Shown: piece after piece, positions 1-13,430 of the stretch
Layout of the letters: every line of letters begins with the position of its first letter
Numbering within the stretch: position 1 is the first letter of the stretch
Assembly: GCA_036874045.1 (NCBI GenBank)
Contig: CM072339.1
Location: 19,909,501 to 19,973,500 of the forward strand
DNA from: Cymodocea nodosa
Lineage: Eukaryota > Streptophyta > Magnoliopsida > Alismatales > Cymodoceaceae
Direction of reading: 5' to 3'
DNA: 64,000 bases
Notes under the pieces: model-generated
Seen by the model: only the letters and a program-made list of their open reading frames with translations
What the model was told of the DNA's origin: nothing
The model's database searches: none
Translations under genes and position numbers: made by a program

Positions 1-1402
1 GAGGAATCCATCTGCCCTACTTGTGTTAAACACTTTTCAAATTATTGAACCACATGATACCAATTTGTGAATTTCAATCCCTTTCGGGAGAGGGGAGGGC
101 CCAAATACTTGTTTTGGCGATTTTCTACTTTGCAATACATGAACAATCTGCACATTGTACCATCTGTTTTGTGATTCCAGCCCTAACAATCAAGGATTTA
201 TGAAAATTCGCCTTGACACCCCCAACCATGCCAAAGAATACAAGCAAGTGGGAAAAGGTGGACTTCATTCATGTCAGCACCACAAAATATTTGTGTCATC
301 TACATATTTTAAATTGGGCGTGCCACTCATGTTACAGTGTGGTTCAAATCCTTGAGTCAAACCATTTATTTGCCTGAGCATTGTAGTATATCCTATCAAA
401 TACTTTAGCCACTAGTGTGTATTGGAGTGGTGATAATGGATGTCCTTGTTGTAAGCCTCGTCAACATCCCAAAGAGCTTGATTGTGATCCATTGTCAAGG
501 ATGAAGAATCAGGTAGAACAGACATAATAATTGATCCAGTCATGCTACTCAGTGCCAAAGTCCATACAGCAGATTACCTACTCCAAGCAACTGAAATTTA
601 CATTGTTGATGGCATTTTCATATCCAACTTCCATATGAGACTCAGGGATCGTTGATGCCATATTGCCTGGGTTCTTACCATGTTGTATCTAATATCCACA
701 AATAATGTAATGCATAACAATGGTTGTGCCTTGACAAAATTTATACCACTTTAAGTCAGATTTATGTGATATAGAGTATAAAAGCCATTCTAGAACGAGT
801 TAGTTGAAACCAATGCAAAAAATCCTCTTACTGCATGTTTCTTACTATAATTGTTTTCAAGGTATGTGATGCATCTTTGCTCAATAATTAGAATGCTCAT
901 GCACACCATTATTAGTCAATGACGCTGAATAAGGAGAATTAGCTCTCTATTCATCGTACTTTTAATAGCTGCATGACATTTATCTTGAGGAAGCTGAGTA
1001 TATTGTGTTTGCCATGGATGCACCTACTTTTACTCGTGAAGGAAATTATAGAAATGGTTTATAATTGTTTTTGAGGTATGTGATGCATCTTTACTCAATA
1101 ATCAGAATGCTCATGCACACCGTTATTGGTAAATGACACTGAATAAGGAGAATTAGCTCTCTATTCATCATACTTTTAATAGCTGCATGACATTTATCTT
1201 GAGGAAGCTGAGTATATTGAGTTTGCCGTGGATGCATCTACTTTTACTCGTGAAGGAAATTATAGAAAATGGTTTATAACTTGGGAGGAAAAAGGTAATA
1301 TTTTCACTAATTATGCCATTAGCTCTCAAAATATTTTAAACCATTTGGAAAGAACATGCCATATATCTATTTATTTTATTTTTTGATGCTCTTTTTGAGC
1401 AG
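1..1402. other. Non-coding sequence upstream of the first visible KCBP exon
   Basis: No exon of the kinesin gene could be placed here although the protein should continue 5' with MyTH4 and the start of FERM. It most likely belongs to a long intron whose upstream exons lie outside the window. It holds a 214-bp tandem duplication, listed separately. The short ORF at 155-355 shows no recognisable domain. The assignment as intron is inference. Confidence 0.5.
846..1279. repeat. Two-copy tandem duplication, period 214 bp
   Basis: The segment beginning at 846 is repeated from 1060 with only scattered substitutions, for example the shared motif GGTATGTGATGCATCTTT at 861 and again at 1075. Both copies run into a shared tail ending near GAAAATGGTTTATAA. 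One reading frame of the second copy gives a short open stretch but no known domain, so a non-coding duplication inside a KCBP intron is the simplest view. Confidence 0.85.
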
Positions 1403-4400
1403 TGTATTTTTTTGATGCTCTTAGATTTTTGGAATCATTTACACAGGAGAACTTGTCAAAAGATGATGCAAGGCAACAATTTCTTAGGATCCTTAAGTCA
1501 CTTCCTTATGGAAACTCAACTTTTTTTGGAGTTCGTAAAATAGATGATCCTATTGGACTTCTGCCTGGTCGAATTATTTTGGGTATCAACAAGCGTGGGG
1601 TAATAATTTTCTTTAGTTTATTATACTTCAACTTAAAAAGAATCTGATTAAATTTCTTTATGATGTCATTATCTTTTCAGGTTCATTTTTTTAGGCCAGT
1701 TCCAAAAGAATATCTACACTCTGCTGAGTTGAGGGATATTATGCAGTTTGGAAGTAGTAATACTGCTGTTTTCTTTAAGATGAGAGTTGCAGGAGTCCTT
1801 CATATTTTCCAGTTTGAAACAAAGCAGGTTTCATTTATTTCTTTACTTCAACTTATGAACCCAATCAATTCTTTTGACCTTCATTTGTGTGGTACAGTTA
1901 AAAAAGAGTTTTTTTATACCTTTAGGGTGAAGAAATTTGTGTTGCTCTTCAAACACACATAAATGATGTAATGCTACGTAGATACTCAAAGGCTCAATTA
2001 GCTGTGAATGGATCGACGCATGGAAGATCTCAAAATATTAAACATCAAAGTTTGGAATTATCTGAAAAACGTGCTGATGAGTTGTCTAAAGCTCTTGAAG
2101 AATCTCAAAAAAATGCTGACGAGGTGATCCTCATATCCTTAGAATTGAATATGTTCAAAGAGATAAATCTCAATAGGTATTTGCACCTTATACATTTTGC
2201 TGAATAATTTAAATATTGTAGATTTCTCAGATAACCCTTTAGACTCAGCATATATACCAGTTAATAAAATTTTTATGATTTAATTTTTTTGGGTGGAATT
2301 TTTTAATTTATTTCATGATATGGCCTATAGTTGTCAGAAGAGTTGAATGCAAAGCGGCAAAAGGAAGTTGAAATGCAGGAAGAATTGGAAAGACTAAAGG
2401 AATCTTTGCATGCTGAAAAACAGAACTTGGAGGAGGTTACCAGTCAACTTGATAAGTTCAAGACCTTGTATGATGAAAATGATTTAGCTTTGCAGGTATG
2501 ACCTAGGTAATGCAAATCTTGACCAGTGTTTGTTAAACCAATATATGTTCACGTCAATTATTGATGGTTTATGCAAGCAATACTAGACTGCGCTACTTGA
2601 TAAGAGCACTATTTTTCTTTTGCCTGGATGACTTGATTATTATTAATGAGATTCATTCTACTCTTCAAAAAAAGCTAAGTACTCAAGGGCATATTTCCAT
2701 TGGAAGCAATATGAAGGGTCAGGATCTCCATGATTTTCATGTCCGAGGTGCAGATGTTTGTTCTATTTCATCAACATCTGAAAATGGTTGTAGTGGTTCC
2801 AGGGTGAGTAGAGTTTGAAAGCAAATGCTTTATTGATTATTCTGATGGTATTTGTAAAGATTGGCATTCTGCATTATTGAAACTAATCAGTACTTTCCTT
2901 TTCTTCTTGTAGACACTTAATAAGGTCAAAGATGATGTAAATTTTAAAACGGAGTTGCAGACAGCAAAAACAACTATACAAAGATTGACCAACGAAAAAA
3001 GGCTATTAGAGCAAAAGATTTTGAAGCTTCAGAAAAAAAAGGATGATGATGTACGGAAAAATACATAAGTAACACTGCAATAATTTAATTTAACTCTATT
3101 TATGTCTATAACTATGTCCATCTTTTTAGCTATACCATTAATCTTTATGTTACAGTTGCAAACTTTGGAGAAGGATTTTCGAGAGGAACGTAGAGCATAT
3201 AAAAAACAAATATCTGAATTAGAAAAAAAACTTGACTTTGTTACTCACGACCTAAATGTTGCTGAATCTACCATCACATTGAAGAGCTCAGAGTTGGATG
3301 CATTACAATTTAACCTGAAGGAATTGGAAGAGCTGAGGGAAATGAAGGAGGTGAACCATAATTTTTTTTTCTTAATGTAATGACATGTTACTCATGTTGT
3401 TTTCACTAAGTTGTAACAATTGGATACTATGTAATGTTCAAATTTGACAGGATATTGATAGGAAAAATGAACAATCGGCTCAAATATTGAAAAGGCAGGG
3501 TGAACAAATTGTTGAATTAGAAAGGCTTTACAAGGAAGAACAAGTTTTACGGAAGCGGTATTTCAATACTATTGAAGGTTTGATGTTTTAATTTTCTTGT
3601 CTCTTGATTTAATTCACTTCTTTATTAAGTCATTATATAGTTCTAATTCTAAATTTGAAACTTATGCTACTATACTGGAAATTGTAGACATGAAAGGAAA
3701 AATTAGAGTATTTTGTCGCGTTCGTCCTCTTAGCGAGAAAGAATATGTTGATGGTGAAAAAGATGTATTGAGAAGTTTAGATGAATACACGGTTGAGCAT
3801 CCTTGGAAGGATGATAAACTCAAGCAAGGGCATTATGATCGTGTTTATGATCATACTTCTTCTCAAGATGAAGTTTTTGAAGATGCAAAGGTGAGTTTTA
3901 TTTCTGATTTTTAATTATAGGTAATATACAAATTTTTTAATATTTTCTTAGTTTGTATTTACAATGTTGGTTTATTTTTATATTTTTATTTCCTTTTGAT
4001 AATTACACTGCAGTACCTCGTACAATCTGCGGTAGACGGGTATAATGTATGTATATTTGCATATGGACAAACTGGTTCTGGGAAGACATTCACAATATAT
4101 GGAACTGAGGGTAAACCAGGGTTGACTCCAAGGGCAACTTCTGAGCTTTTTAAGATTATCAAACGCAATAGCCATAAATATTCCTTTTCTTTAAAGGCAA
4201 GTTATTTTTTCAATTAGCTGAAATGATGACATTATTCATTGATTTCATTGTATGTAACTTTTGTTTCTGAAGTTTAAGTTACTTTTTAGCCTTTTGACTT
4301 TCAATTCCTTTTACATGACCAGAGAACATCATGCCAGAGCACTCAGTATTATAAGGAAATCCGTGAAAAATTTCTTGAAGTTAATGTTGTAATAAATGGA

Positions 4401-7400
4401 AATTAGGATTTTTTTAAAAATAGAGGTTTAAACAGGTTTTTTTAAAAATTTGGTATATATAAGAAGTGAATAAATATAAATACATTTACAAATAGACAAG
4501 CATCACAATCATGAAAATAATTGAAGAAAACAAATTATAATTCAATTCCATGTAATACAATTCCAAAAAATGTTTTTAACATGTGTAGTTGTCACTTGAG
4601 AATAAATACTTAAATTAAATATATAAATGTATAAAAAGTACAATTAAAGTTATAAACAACAAAATAAGTATCAAAATAATTAAATTATCTTAATGTAAAC
4701 CACTCAAAAGGTGAAATCTAGAAAATAAAAATGGTCTTTTTTCTCAGGAAAACGGGATAACAGTTTTTTCAATGGGAAAATAGCCATTTTTTAAAAATAA
4801 GTGTTTTCAATTGTTCCAAAAAATGAAATGGATTGTATCAAAAAAATTTAAACAGATGTTTTTTCTGTTTTTACAAAACATTGCTTGAAATAAACCTTTC
4901 CTACTTATTGAACAATGTGTTTGAGTTTCATATATGCAAGCAAAGGGAAAGACTGCAAATTATCATATCATGAACTAGCATGCCGATCATTCTGTCATGA
5001 ATATATTTTTTAAAAACTAATTTTCCCTCTAACATCTTGAAATTTCTCTTATCTTTTGTGTCCTTTGGTGGAGAAAGGATCCACCAAAATGGTAAGCAAT
5101 GAAACTGCAAAAAATATGAATACAGAAGGAGAACATCTTTGCACGTTAGAAGTAACAGATGCAAAGCAGTTTGTTACTATATTGATGGATACAACAATGA
5201 AAATAACAATGTGTTATATTGATGGATGAATCCCATAATGATGTCTTGCTGTTAATAGTTGATTATGGAAGGGCATAAAATGATATAAATCTTCTTCCAA
5301 CTATTTTCCTTTGTTTCATCATGGTGTTAGAGTGAAAGTTTAAAAGTGTGAAAGATTTAGGTAGGAATGAGGGAAATCGTAGCCATCATCCTCTTCCCAA
5401 TCGTCACTGTTGTCAACCCTTATTTATATACCACCACTGTTATTTTTGCCCCCTCCATTTTTTTTTCTACTTCTAGTGTAAGGACAGTTCTTCATATTTG
5501 GTGGCTTCAGATCATTACCACACCATTGCCGCTGTTGACCTCTCTAGCCCTTCCTCCACTTGTCAAGTGGTGCTCTCCCTAAATCCTAATCCATTGTTAC
5601 TGCTAGCCTCTCCAGAAATCCCTCCCAAAACCCTAGCCTGGGCAACCGTTTCAAGGAACTATCCTCCTCCCACTTCTACTCCAAGTTCTTGATCTACCCT
5701 GCCCTTGTCCTCCATCTTGCCTCTTTGTGCCACTACGATGTTTCAGACATCCTTGTGGCTTAGAAACTTCTGTCTACTATTTTGCCATCTGTTAGGATTG
5801 ATAGAGAATAATGATTTTAATTAATTTAGTTAAGTTTTACAGTGATTATTCAATACTGAATCAAAAGTAAACTTGAATATAAGAATCAAAGCACAAACCA
5901 TAGGAACAATAAGGTTTATAGTGATTTACCAAATGTCCACATCCACATCTTGCTTGAGTCCTACACTAATTCTGGTGTTGTTTTGGGCTAACACTCTATC
6001 TTTTATATTAACCAGTGTTATTGCGAGCCAACACTCTGTTATTACACATCAGTGTTGTTATGGGTCAACACTTTGTTACTACACCAATGTTGTTATAGTC
6101 AACACATCACTGTTCAACTCTTGATAAAATCTGCAAGTCTACCTCCTTACAACCCAAGGAGCCCTCACCACAAATCGATGAGCTCTTACTATAACCTGGT
6201 GAGCTAATTAATGCAACTAAAAATAAAAGCAACGTACAACATAGAAGCTCTAATTCCCATTTGTGTAAGCTCCTGAATGCAATGCTTGGAAACATGAATG
6301 CAATGTTAATGCAGCCTCTTCAGCCTTGAAATTGTCTCTAAAATGCTTAGAAATTTGTAAATTATGCTCAGAAATGATGGTAGTCTAAGAGGTGTATGTT
6401 GCATGGCTCAATGTTGAATAGTTGTACTTTTCTTGTGCGAGTCTCAATGACTGAACCAATAGAAACCCAAGAAGAATCAGTGGTCTGGTAGCAACACATC
6501 ACCTCTCTCATTGTTGGATGTTCACCTTCGTTACAGTTGACAATCTACAGGCCAAGCAACTTCGGTCTGGATCTGATCAAATTATTTGTCTGTAGCAAGC
6601 CAAACTCTTCTACTTGACCAATCCCAACTCCCTAATGAGTCATCTTTCCCGTTCCTATCAAGAGAGGTATAGATCACCTTCCATCAGAGTAATGGATGTG
6701 AAGGAAACAGTGAACAAAAACTCTAAAGGAACAGAACAAAATCCAACAACTAAGTACCACATTTTTAACCGTAGAAAACCCTAAAACGTCACACTGTCTA
6801 GGATGTTGACCTTACAGTTTTTGTGGTAATATTACCTTTAAGAGTGTAACTCATCTGTAAATCTTGGGTTCTTCTTTGGCATGATGTTACAATTGTATTT
6901 GAATTGTTATTTAGTCATTAGCCATATTCGGGTTATTGAATATCCACTTATCTTGGTGTCTAATGTTCCCTATATATGTGCACTCCTTGGATCGACTAAT
7001 CACATTTTTCCCACTTATTCTGATACGTTATCAATTGTAGGTTACAATATATAAGCCATGGTTGTTGAGGCATCACCTAGGCTCCTGGGTGGTTTTTCAA
7101 GACTGCTTGGGCCTTTGGCAATAATGGGGCTAGGGCTAGATGGATCTAGGTGGATCCAGTTAAGGATCCAATAAAGATTCATCTATGAAGCACCCTATAC
7201 AAAGGGTTGTTTGTGTTTTTATATTCTAAAACAATAAAAAAAGCCCTAGGAAACTCTTCTGTCCCCCATCTCTTGTTGGGATGAAGAAATTGAATGAGTG
7301 CTTGTTGTTATGTGTTGTTATATTGTGAACTTTGAACCTTTTATTTAATTTTTATGTGTTGATTTTTATTCCAAGTAAATTTATAAGTTGAATTTTAGAC

Positions 7401-10400
7401 AATGTTGTCATGCATGTTTAAATAAATGTGCTATTTTTAAAAATATAATTGTATGTGTTATTTTTGGATGTATGTTTCTGTATTTTTTGTCATATATAAT
7501 GTGTTGTGAATATATATTTGAAAATATATTCTGTATATATTCTGTAGGCAGGGTTCAAGGCCCTCTCTAGTTGTTATATGTTGTTTTTCTAAATGAAATC
7601 TTTACACCATGGTCATTAACATTAGTTTTATCATTTAATGATGTATGTTATAAACTCCATTATTTGTTATTAATAATTTTTTTTCTGCTTCTTACTTGAT
7701 TTTCTTTGTTTTGTATGCTTGATTATTTGGCATGAATAAATTTCTTAATTACGTTTTACTTGGATTCTTTCTTTTGCTAATTGGATTTTTCTCATAATAC
7801 ATAGGTGTATATGGTAGAACTTTATCAAGATACCCTTGTGGATTTATTATTGCCAAAGAATGCAAGAAGATTGAAGCTAGACATCAAGAAAGATTCAAAG
7901 GTGACATTCGTCAACTTTTGTGTAAAATGTCTAATGTACTTTCAATGAGACTATTTATTGTCTAATATCAGAAGCAACAGTATTGGTAGATCATGATTGG
8001 AGTTGGTAGTCCAATTCCAGTAGGAGCTCCCTTGGATCTTGAACTTGAGATCTGGTCCTTGTCATTGTGGTGGAAATGAGCTCGAGGTGAGCTCCTGTTA
8101 CAAGTTTTAAAAATGAACAAGGTAGGAGATGCGGGAAAAGGGATAGATTGCTCCCAGAATATTGGAAAAGATAGATCCACCATGTGTCCATTTTTATTAC
8201 TCAAGCTATTTAAAGGCAAATACTAGGTCACATCCTCCACTCACGCTTCCAGCCTGAAACCTCATCCTTCCTGCACGTATGACATGGACTACTTGAATTG
8301 TTTACGTGGAGTACCTGATACTACAAGATCCAATTATCCACCAGCCCAGAAGTTCTAGTCTGCTCATCATCCCAGTTGTCCTTATTCATATCAAGTATAT
8401 GTCTCTATGATATTCCATTGAAACATTCAAAGGTTTTGTGGTCATGGTTTCATGTTGGACAAGAGTATGCATATTTACTTTATAGAGTCAAACTGAAACT
8501 AGTGAAGAAACTTAGTCATTTGTATGTCTTGAATAATTTTTTACGACCAAATTTATGACAGAAATATGTCAATGAAAGTTAACTATTATTAAATATGGCA
8601 CTTTCACTATTACTCAGTCTATAATTCTGTGACAAATTTCTTGCAGGGTATGGTTGCCATTGAGAATGTGACAACCATCTCTGTTTCATGCTTCGAAGAC
8701 TTGAAAGTTGTTATTTCAAGAGGAACCGATCAACGGCACACAGCTGGAACACGTATGAATGATGAAAGTTCAAGATCACATTTAATACTTTCAATTGTTA
8801 TCGAAAGTATTAATTTGCAAACTCAATCTATAGCCAGAGGAAAGGTGCGTGCATATCAACATGACTTGTTACATGCTATTTTGATTTTAGGTACTTTATT
8901 TAATTAAGCAATAAATAGCTTTATTTTTGGGATTGTGAATGCAAAATTATCATTGTGATCTACATAATATTATGCTACATGGTCCTTCAAAGAAAATATT
9001 ATGCCACATTACCACTTGTATTTGTTAGATTTTTCTCTCTTTTTTTCCATTTTAATTTTATTTATCATGATTTTCTCTGCAATCGAACTTAACCTACCAG
9101 CATGGTCATGCAAATTCCTATACACATAGATTGGGCTAAAAAGTTTAGGTTCAATGAACCTAATTTTGATGATGTTAAAGGTCAAGCCTGTTGGTTAATA
9201 CACGGTTTTCGTTACACTAGTTCATCATTGTATAGAAGTTAATTGTATTTGTGTGTTTACTCTTACAGCTTAGTTTTGTGGACCTTGCTGGTTCTGAAAG
9301 GGTGAAGAAATCAGGTTCTTCAGGGCATCAACTGAAGGAAACTCAGAGCATTAACAAATCTCTTTCAGCCCTTGGGGATGTAATCAGTGCACTTTCTTCT
9401 GATGGACAACATGTGCCTTACAGAAATCATAAATTAACAATGCTAATGAGTGACTCACTTGGAGGAAATGCAAAAACGTTGATGTTTGTGAATGCTTCTC
9501 CTGCGGAATCTAACTTGGATGAAACACACAATTCTCTTATGTAAGTGCCTCGTTTTTAACGTCAATTAAAATTGTTATGGTTTTTAAGCCATGCCGTAGT
9601 TCATGTACTTGAGGCTTCACAGAATTTTATGATATTGATAAATAAGTTTGAAACAACTTCCATGTCAATTTACAATGATATGTTATTCTGTATTCGTAAG
9701 TACAAGTTTGCATTAGTTTATCTGTCTACAATTTTGAAATTATCAATCTGTCAAAAATCACGTATTGAATAAATAACTACATGTACCATCCTCTACACTT
9801 ATTTAGACTAAGGTATCGTAGTATTATCTAAATAGTGCTAAAAAGATTTCAACATTAAGCTAGTGTTATTTTTAGTCCTTAGTGGAGCTCCTGTACTGCA
9901 CAGCCTATATGCTTTTGGCCCTATAGTTTGCTATTAAGGTTTTGTAGCTCCAAACTTCCAATTGTTGTTGCATCTTTCATTTTTTTGATAACATTATTTA
10001 TTTGCTTCCATCATACTAACAGCTAAGGCACTGAGGTGGCACCTAGGCAACAATTAATATCTGTATTTTAATATTTATTTCAGTAATATATATGTGCTTA
10101 GTTATACGTATTTAAAAGAGAGTTTTACTGGTGGTGACACCAGCGAAAAACACTGGTCGTGTGGTAGTGAGTTGGCATGAGTGATGGTAACCGTGAGGTA
10201 CACAGCAGAGGGGTGCCTGTGGTAGGGGGAGGAGAAGCTTTGTCCTTGAGCAGAGCATGGCTGGGGTGTTGGCCAGGAGAGAGGGGGAGGGGGTAGTGGG
10301 GCACAGCTGCACGGGAGGGAGGTGGCAGAGGTGTAGGATTTTTTTAAAAGAAATCTAAACCACAAATGTTAAGCAGGCGTGGTTATTATTATTATTTTTT

Positions 10401-10962
10401 GAAATCAAAGTTAGGTGTATATGGATCATTGCTGGCATCACCACTGCATCATTTTACTCTATTTAATGTAAATAAATATAGTATTTACTAATTTCTAAAT
10501 AACATTGACATATATAACCAAAAAAAGATACCAACAAAATGTTTTGTATAAATGAAGATGAATATCTAAATAAGTATAAATATGGAGTGCGTGATTGCTT
10601 ACCTTAGGTAATGAGGAGAGTGATGGAGTGATTGGAGCTCATTGAAGTTTTTACTGGATTTAGCAGGATACATTTTACCTTGCATTGCATCTTTTACAAG
10701 TGTAGTGTCCTACACAGCTTTTGATTTACATGACAGTTCAAGCTGGTATCATTACGATTTTCCCTTGTATTTCAGGTATGCATCTAGGGTACGCTCAATT
10801 GTGAACGATCCAACTAAGAACGTTTCCTCAAAGGAAATTGCACGTTTAAAGAAGTTGATAGGCTATTGGAAGGAACAAGCAGGCAAGAGGGGCGATGATG
10901 ATGAGTTGGAAGAGATTCAAGAACAACCGAGAGATAAAACGGATGGCAGACTTTTGACTTAG
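1403..10962 (+). CDS. KCBP: Kinesin-like calmodulin-binding protein, C-terminal 818 residues (5' partial)
   Basis: This is a minus-end-directed plant kinesin-14 that binds microtubules and is switched off by Ca2+/calmodulin; the Arabidopsis relative ZWICHEL acts in trichome shape and cell division. The exons are 1403-1599, 1681-1827, 1926-2123, 2331-2495, 2651-2803, 2913-3050, 3156-3350, 3451-3577, 3688-3890, 4014-4196, 7805-7900, 8647-8844, 9269-9540 and 10776-10962, all phase-consistent. The order is FERM remainder ([14 protein letters not shown]), coiled coil (about residues 165-430), then the motor from [13 protein letters not shown] with P-loop GQTGSGKT, switch I NDESSRSH and switch II DLAGSER. 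The calmodulin-binding helix is [20 protein letters not shown]. The stop is at 10960. The N-terminal 400 or so residues expected for the family lie upstream. The intron at 4197-7804 begins GC rather than GT. Confidence 0.95.
4197..7804 (+). other. KCBP intron of 3.6 kb inside the motor domain, GC-AG type
   Basis: The donor reads AAG|GCAAGT and the acceptor ATAG|GTG. Only this border joins the exons ending SFSLK and beginning VYMVELYQ in frame; the nearby GT, four bases on, would shift the frame. The intron body is AT-rich. It contains a degenerate minisatellite near 5990-6115 but no recognisable gene or element boundaries. Confidence 0.8.
5990..6115. repeat. Degenerate minisatellite, about four units of 34-40 bp
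   Basis: Units begin with AACACT or AACACA at 5990, 6030, 6067 and 6101, and the full ones carry a following GTGTTATTG, GTGTTGTTATG or ATGTTGTTATAG block. Unit length falls from 40 to 37 to 34 bases. It lies within the long KCBP intron and has no visible coding role. Confidence 0.6.
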
Positions 10963-11746
10963 TGGAGAGCTTATTTTTTTTCTCAGATCCAAAAATTAAT
11001 CCTATTCTACGTATGTACAAATCGGTCATTTTCCGTATACTCATCATTTTTGGGTGAAGTCCTTTATGGCCACTAATCCTTGAGAAACATAAAGCAATGT
11101 TAGATGCATTAGTGGATGATGGTTTCTAATCTCCTTACTCACCCAATATTGTATAGCTGAAAGTTCTTTGATATTCTTTATGATTCAGTGTATACTTGGT
11201 GAATTTACATGGCTCTAGTAAGTCGCATGCATATCCGACCTGTTCGTGGCTTTTGTAATTCTTTTCGTTTACAATTGTTTAAATTTTTTGCCAGTGAGTA
11301 TATTGAGCATCAAAACCATTCCAAGAAGAATGATCAAGAGGAGGATATGACCTTGCCTTGACGATATATTCCTACTCAAACAAAAGCCGGGAACAAATAA
11401 AAACTCCATAATTGTTGATCCTTGTCTACCGTTATCTAATCTTAGTGTGATACAGACTTATACGTAAGTCATGATAAATTCGCGCCAAGTTCTCTATCTT
11501 TGGCGTTACATTTTTTATCGAGACATTTGAATTGTGATAGGTAATCTGTTGTGACCAGAGTAAATTCAATCTGAAATGATTGGAATGCATTGTAGTTTTC
11601 ATTTTGTTATCCGGTTCGAACTTTGCAGGTGCGCGATTGTTTTGTGATCTTCATCGGTGGCTCTTCCGGAGAAAGAAATTGGTAGAAATCCTTCTTGATT
11701 TCTTGGTTGATCTCGGTGTTTGGTAGATGTCTGTGGTGTTAGCAGG
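10963..11746. other. KCBP 3' flank and spacer
   Basis: The first few hundred bases after the KCBP stop are T-rich and probably the 3' untranslated region, but no canonical AATAAA signal stands out. No gene is seen until the small ORF at 11747. The 100 bases just before that ORF look like a leader, with no upstream ATG in the final 60 bases except one at 11727 in another frame context. Confidence 0.4.
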
Positions 11747-11887
11747 ATGAAGTTATTTATCATGCTGAAATTTTTTGCAGTCGTTCTGGGTTTTGTCCTG
11801 CTCTCGGTCACAACGGCGGAATCTCCATCACTTGATCGGCAGCAACCAGGTAATTACGTCAGCTTTAATGACGGGGAAGTCAAGTAG
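11747..11887 (+). CDS. Short ORF with signal peptide, possible orphan first exon of a secreted protein
   Basis: A 46-codon ORF starts MKLFIMLKFFAVVLGFVLLS and continues VTTAESPSLDRQQPG. It has a charged start, a hydrophobic core of about 17 residues and a likely cleavage after VTTA, which is a textbook secretory signal peptide. After the codons for RQQP the DNA reads G|GTAATTACG, a plausible splice donor at 11850; reading on gives a stop at 11885. A copia element begins 0.9 kb downstream, so the rest of a gene may have been separated or lost. I recognise no family. Either a real first exon, a small secreted peptide or chance is possible. Confidence 0.35.
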   Translation: MKLFIMLKFFAVVLGFVLLSVTTAESPSLDRQQPGNYVSFNDGEVK

Positions 11888-12752
11888 GCAATGCCACTTG
11901 CCAATTTGAGTAGATGGGTCTAACATCCTGTCACGAGAATCTCTGCTTCCGTACCGCAGTCATGATCAATTAGACCCACTTGCTCTCTCCAACATGTGGT
12001 TCCCTAGAATCCCATCTGGGGTGGAGATACCGGAATGTGTGACAGCTCAAGGCAAACAGACATGAACATGATGTGCTTGCACTAATGCCGAGTGGTCCAT
12101 GATGCGATTGCACTGATATACCTCCACGGTCCTCAAATCATGCGTGACGCTGCTCGTCTCTTGGTGCACCAGACTAAGAATGTTACGTGGAATGATTTCA
12201 CATCGTGAAATTTCTATTTGCTACCACTTGAAGGCTCCGTTTGATTGTTCGCTCTGTTCAATTTGGTTGGAGTGATACATGATTACCAAATGGAGTGTGA
12301 ATCTCATTGTAGCTTATAGCATGGAAAAGCAAAGCGAGAAGCACAGGCTTCTGCCCGTGCTTGCGAAGATTGACCTCTTTTCGGAAATGTCCTCTCTATT
12401 TATGAAAAATCATGTAGCCAACTACCCTGATATCAATGCCTGCCAACCACCCCAAAAATTTACCTTAAATCGAACGCTGCATGATCGATGTTCGCAGGTC
12501 GCCATCTTCGATCATTGTTGATTCGCTGCCTTTTAGCATTGTTAATTCAATTGTGCTACGAGAATTTATTTGTAGGACTTCTAATTTTAATTCAATTTGA
12601 TATTAACTTTTTGATATTGTACTATTCTCAAGCTTTACAACACATATTTATTTGTGATTTTTGGGCCATTACATTATGAGGTACGAATTTTATGAGTGAG
12701 GCTTATTTCTAGGTTTTCATTAGTCATTCCCTTATTGTAATTATTGCTTGAA
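11888..12752. other. Spacer, unassigned
   Basis: This stretch is more GC-rich than its surroundings up to about 12250 and then becomes AT-rich. No frame stays open with a recognisable domain. It could contain further exons of the gene suggested by the signal-peptide ORF, but none can be supported. Confidence 0.35.
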
Positions 12753-13430
12753 TGTTGAGTTTGGTAATAAAGTGTGGAAATTACCATAAGATCCTTACAA
12801 GACACTAAGTGAAAGAACTTTTAAATGAGAAAAACAATCTGATTTTATCTGATGCTGCTATGGTAAAAATAGAGGGTTGAATAGGTGAACTACTTAAGTT
12901 GCATGTGATGAACAATTTCAGACATTTGAGCTTATCTCATGAACAATTTCAGACAAATATAGTTGGAATGAATAGTTTGGAATAATTCTTTGAAGGTCAC
13001 CTGATGTCTTAAGCCTTTTACGTGAGGGCACATAGTGAATAATATTAGACAATTTTATGTTTGAAGTTTCATCAAAGAAAATTCTACGTGGGATACGAAG
13101 TTTAAGTTTTTTCTTCCAACATTTCAATTATTCGCCTCTTCTTTGTACTGATGGCTTGGTAACAATTTGACAGGACATGTGTATATGTGAAAATGTATTC
13201 AAGGGTTACCATTGCCTTAATGGCGTCTTTATATAAGAGATATAATGCTGTAACTTATGATTATTAATGACTCATATTGGTGAAAACTCTACCATTACTA
13301 TCCGTGGAGTAAGCGTACCGTTGAATTGTGTAAATCCTTTTGCCTTATGTGATTGAGTGTTGCTCTTTCATTTATTTTTCTTTGTTTCAACATAGGTTGA
13401 GTATGTAAGGCTTCCACACATTTATAATAA
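12753..13430 (+). repeat. 5' LTR of copia element A
   Basis: It begins TGTTGAGTTTGGTAATAAAG and shares with 17418 onward the block TGTGGAAATTACCATAAGAT and, further in, the pair CAATCTGATTTT / GCTGCTATGGT. It ends just before the primer-binding site. Relative to the 3' copy it lacks about 200 bases after 12834. A TATA-like TTTATATAAGAGATATAATG lies near 13228. Confidence 0.7.
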
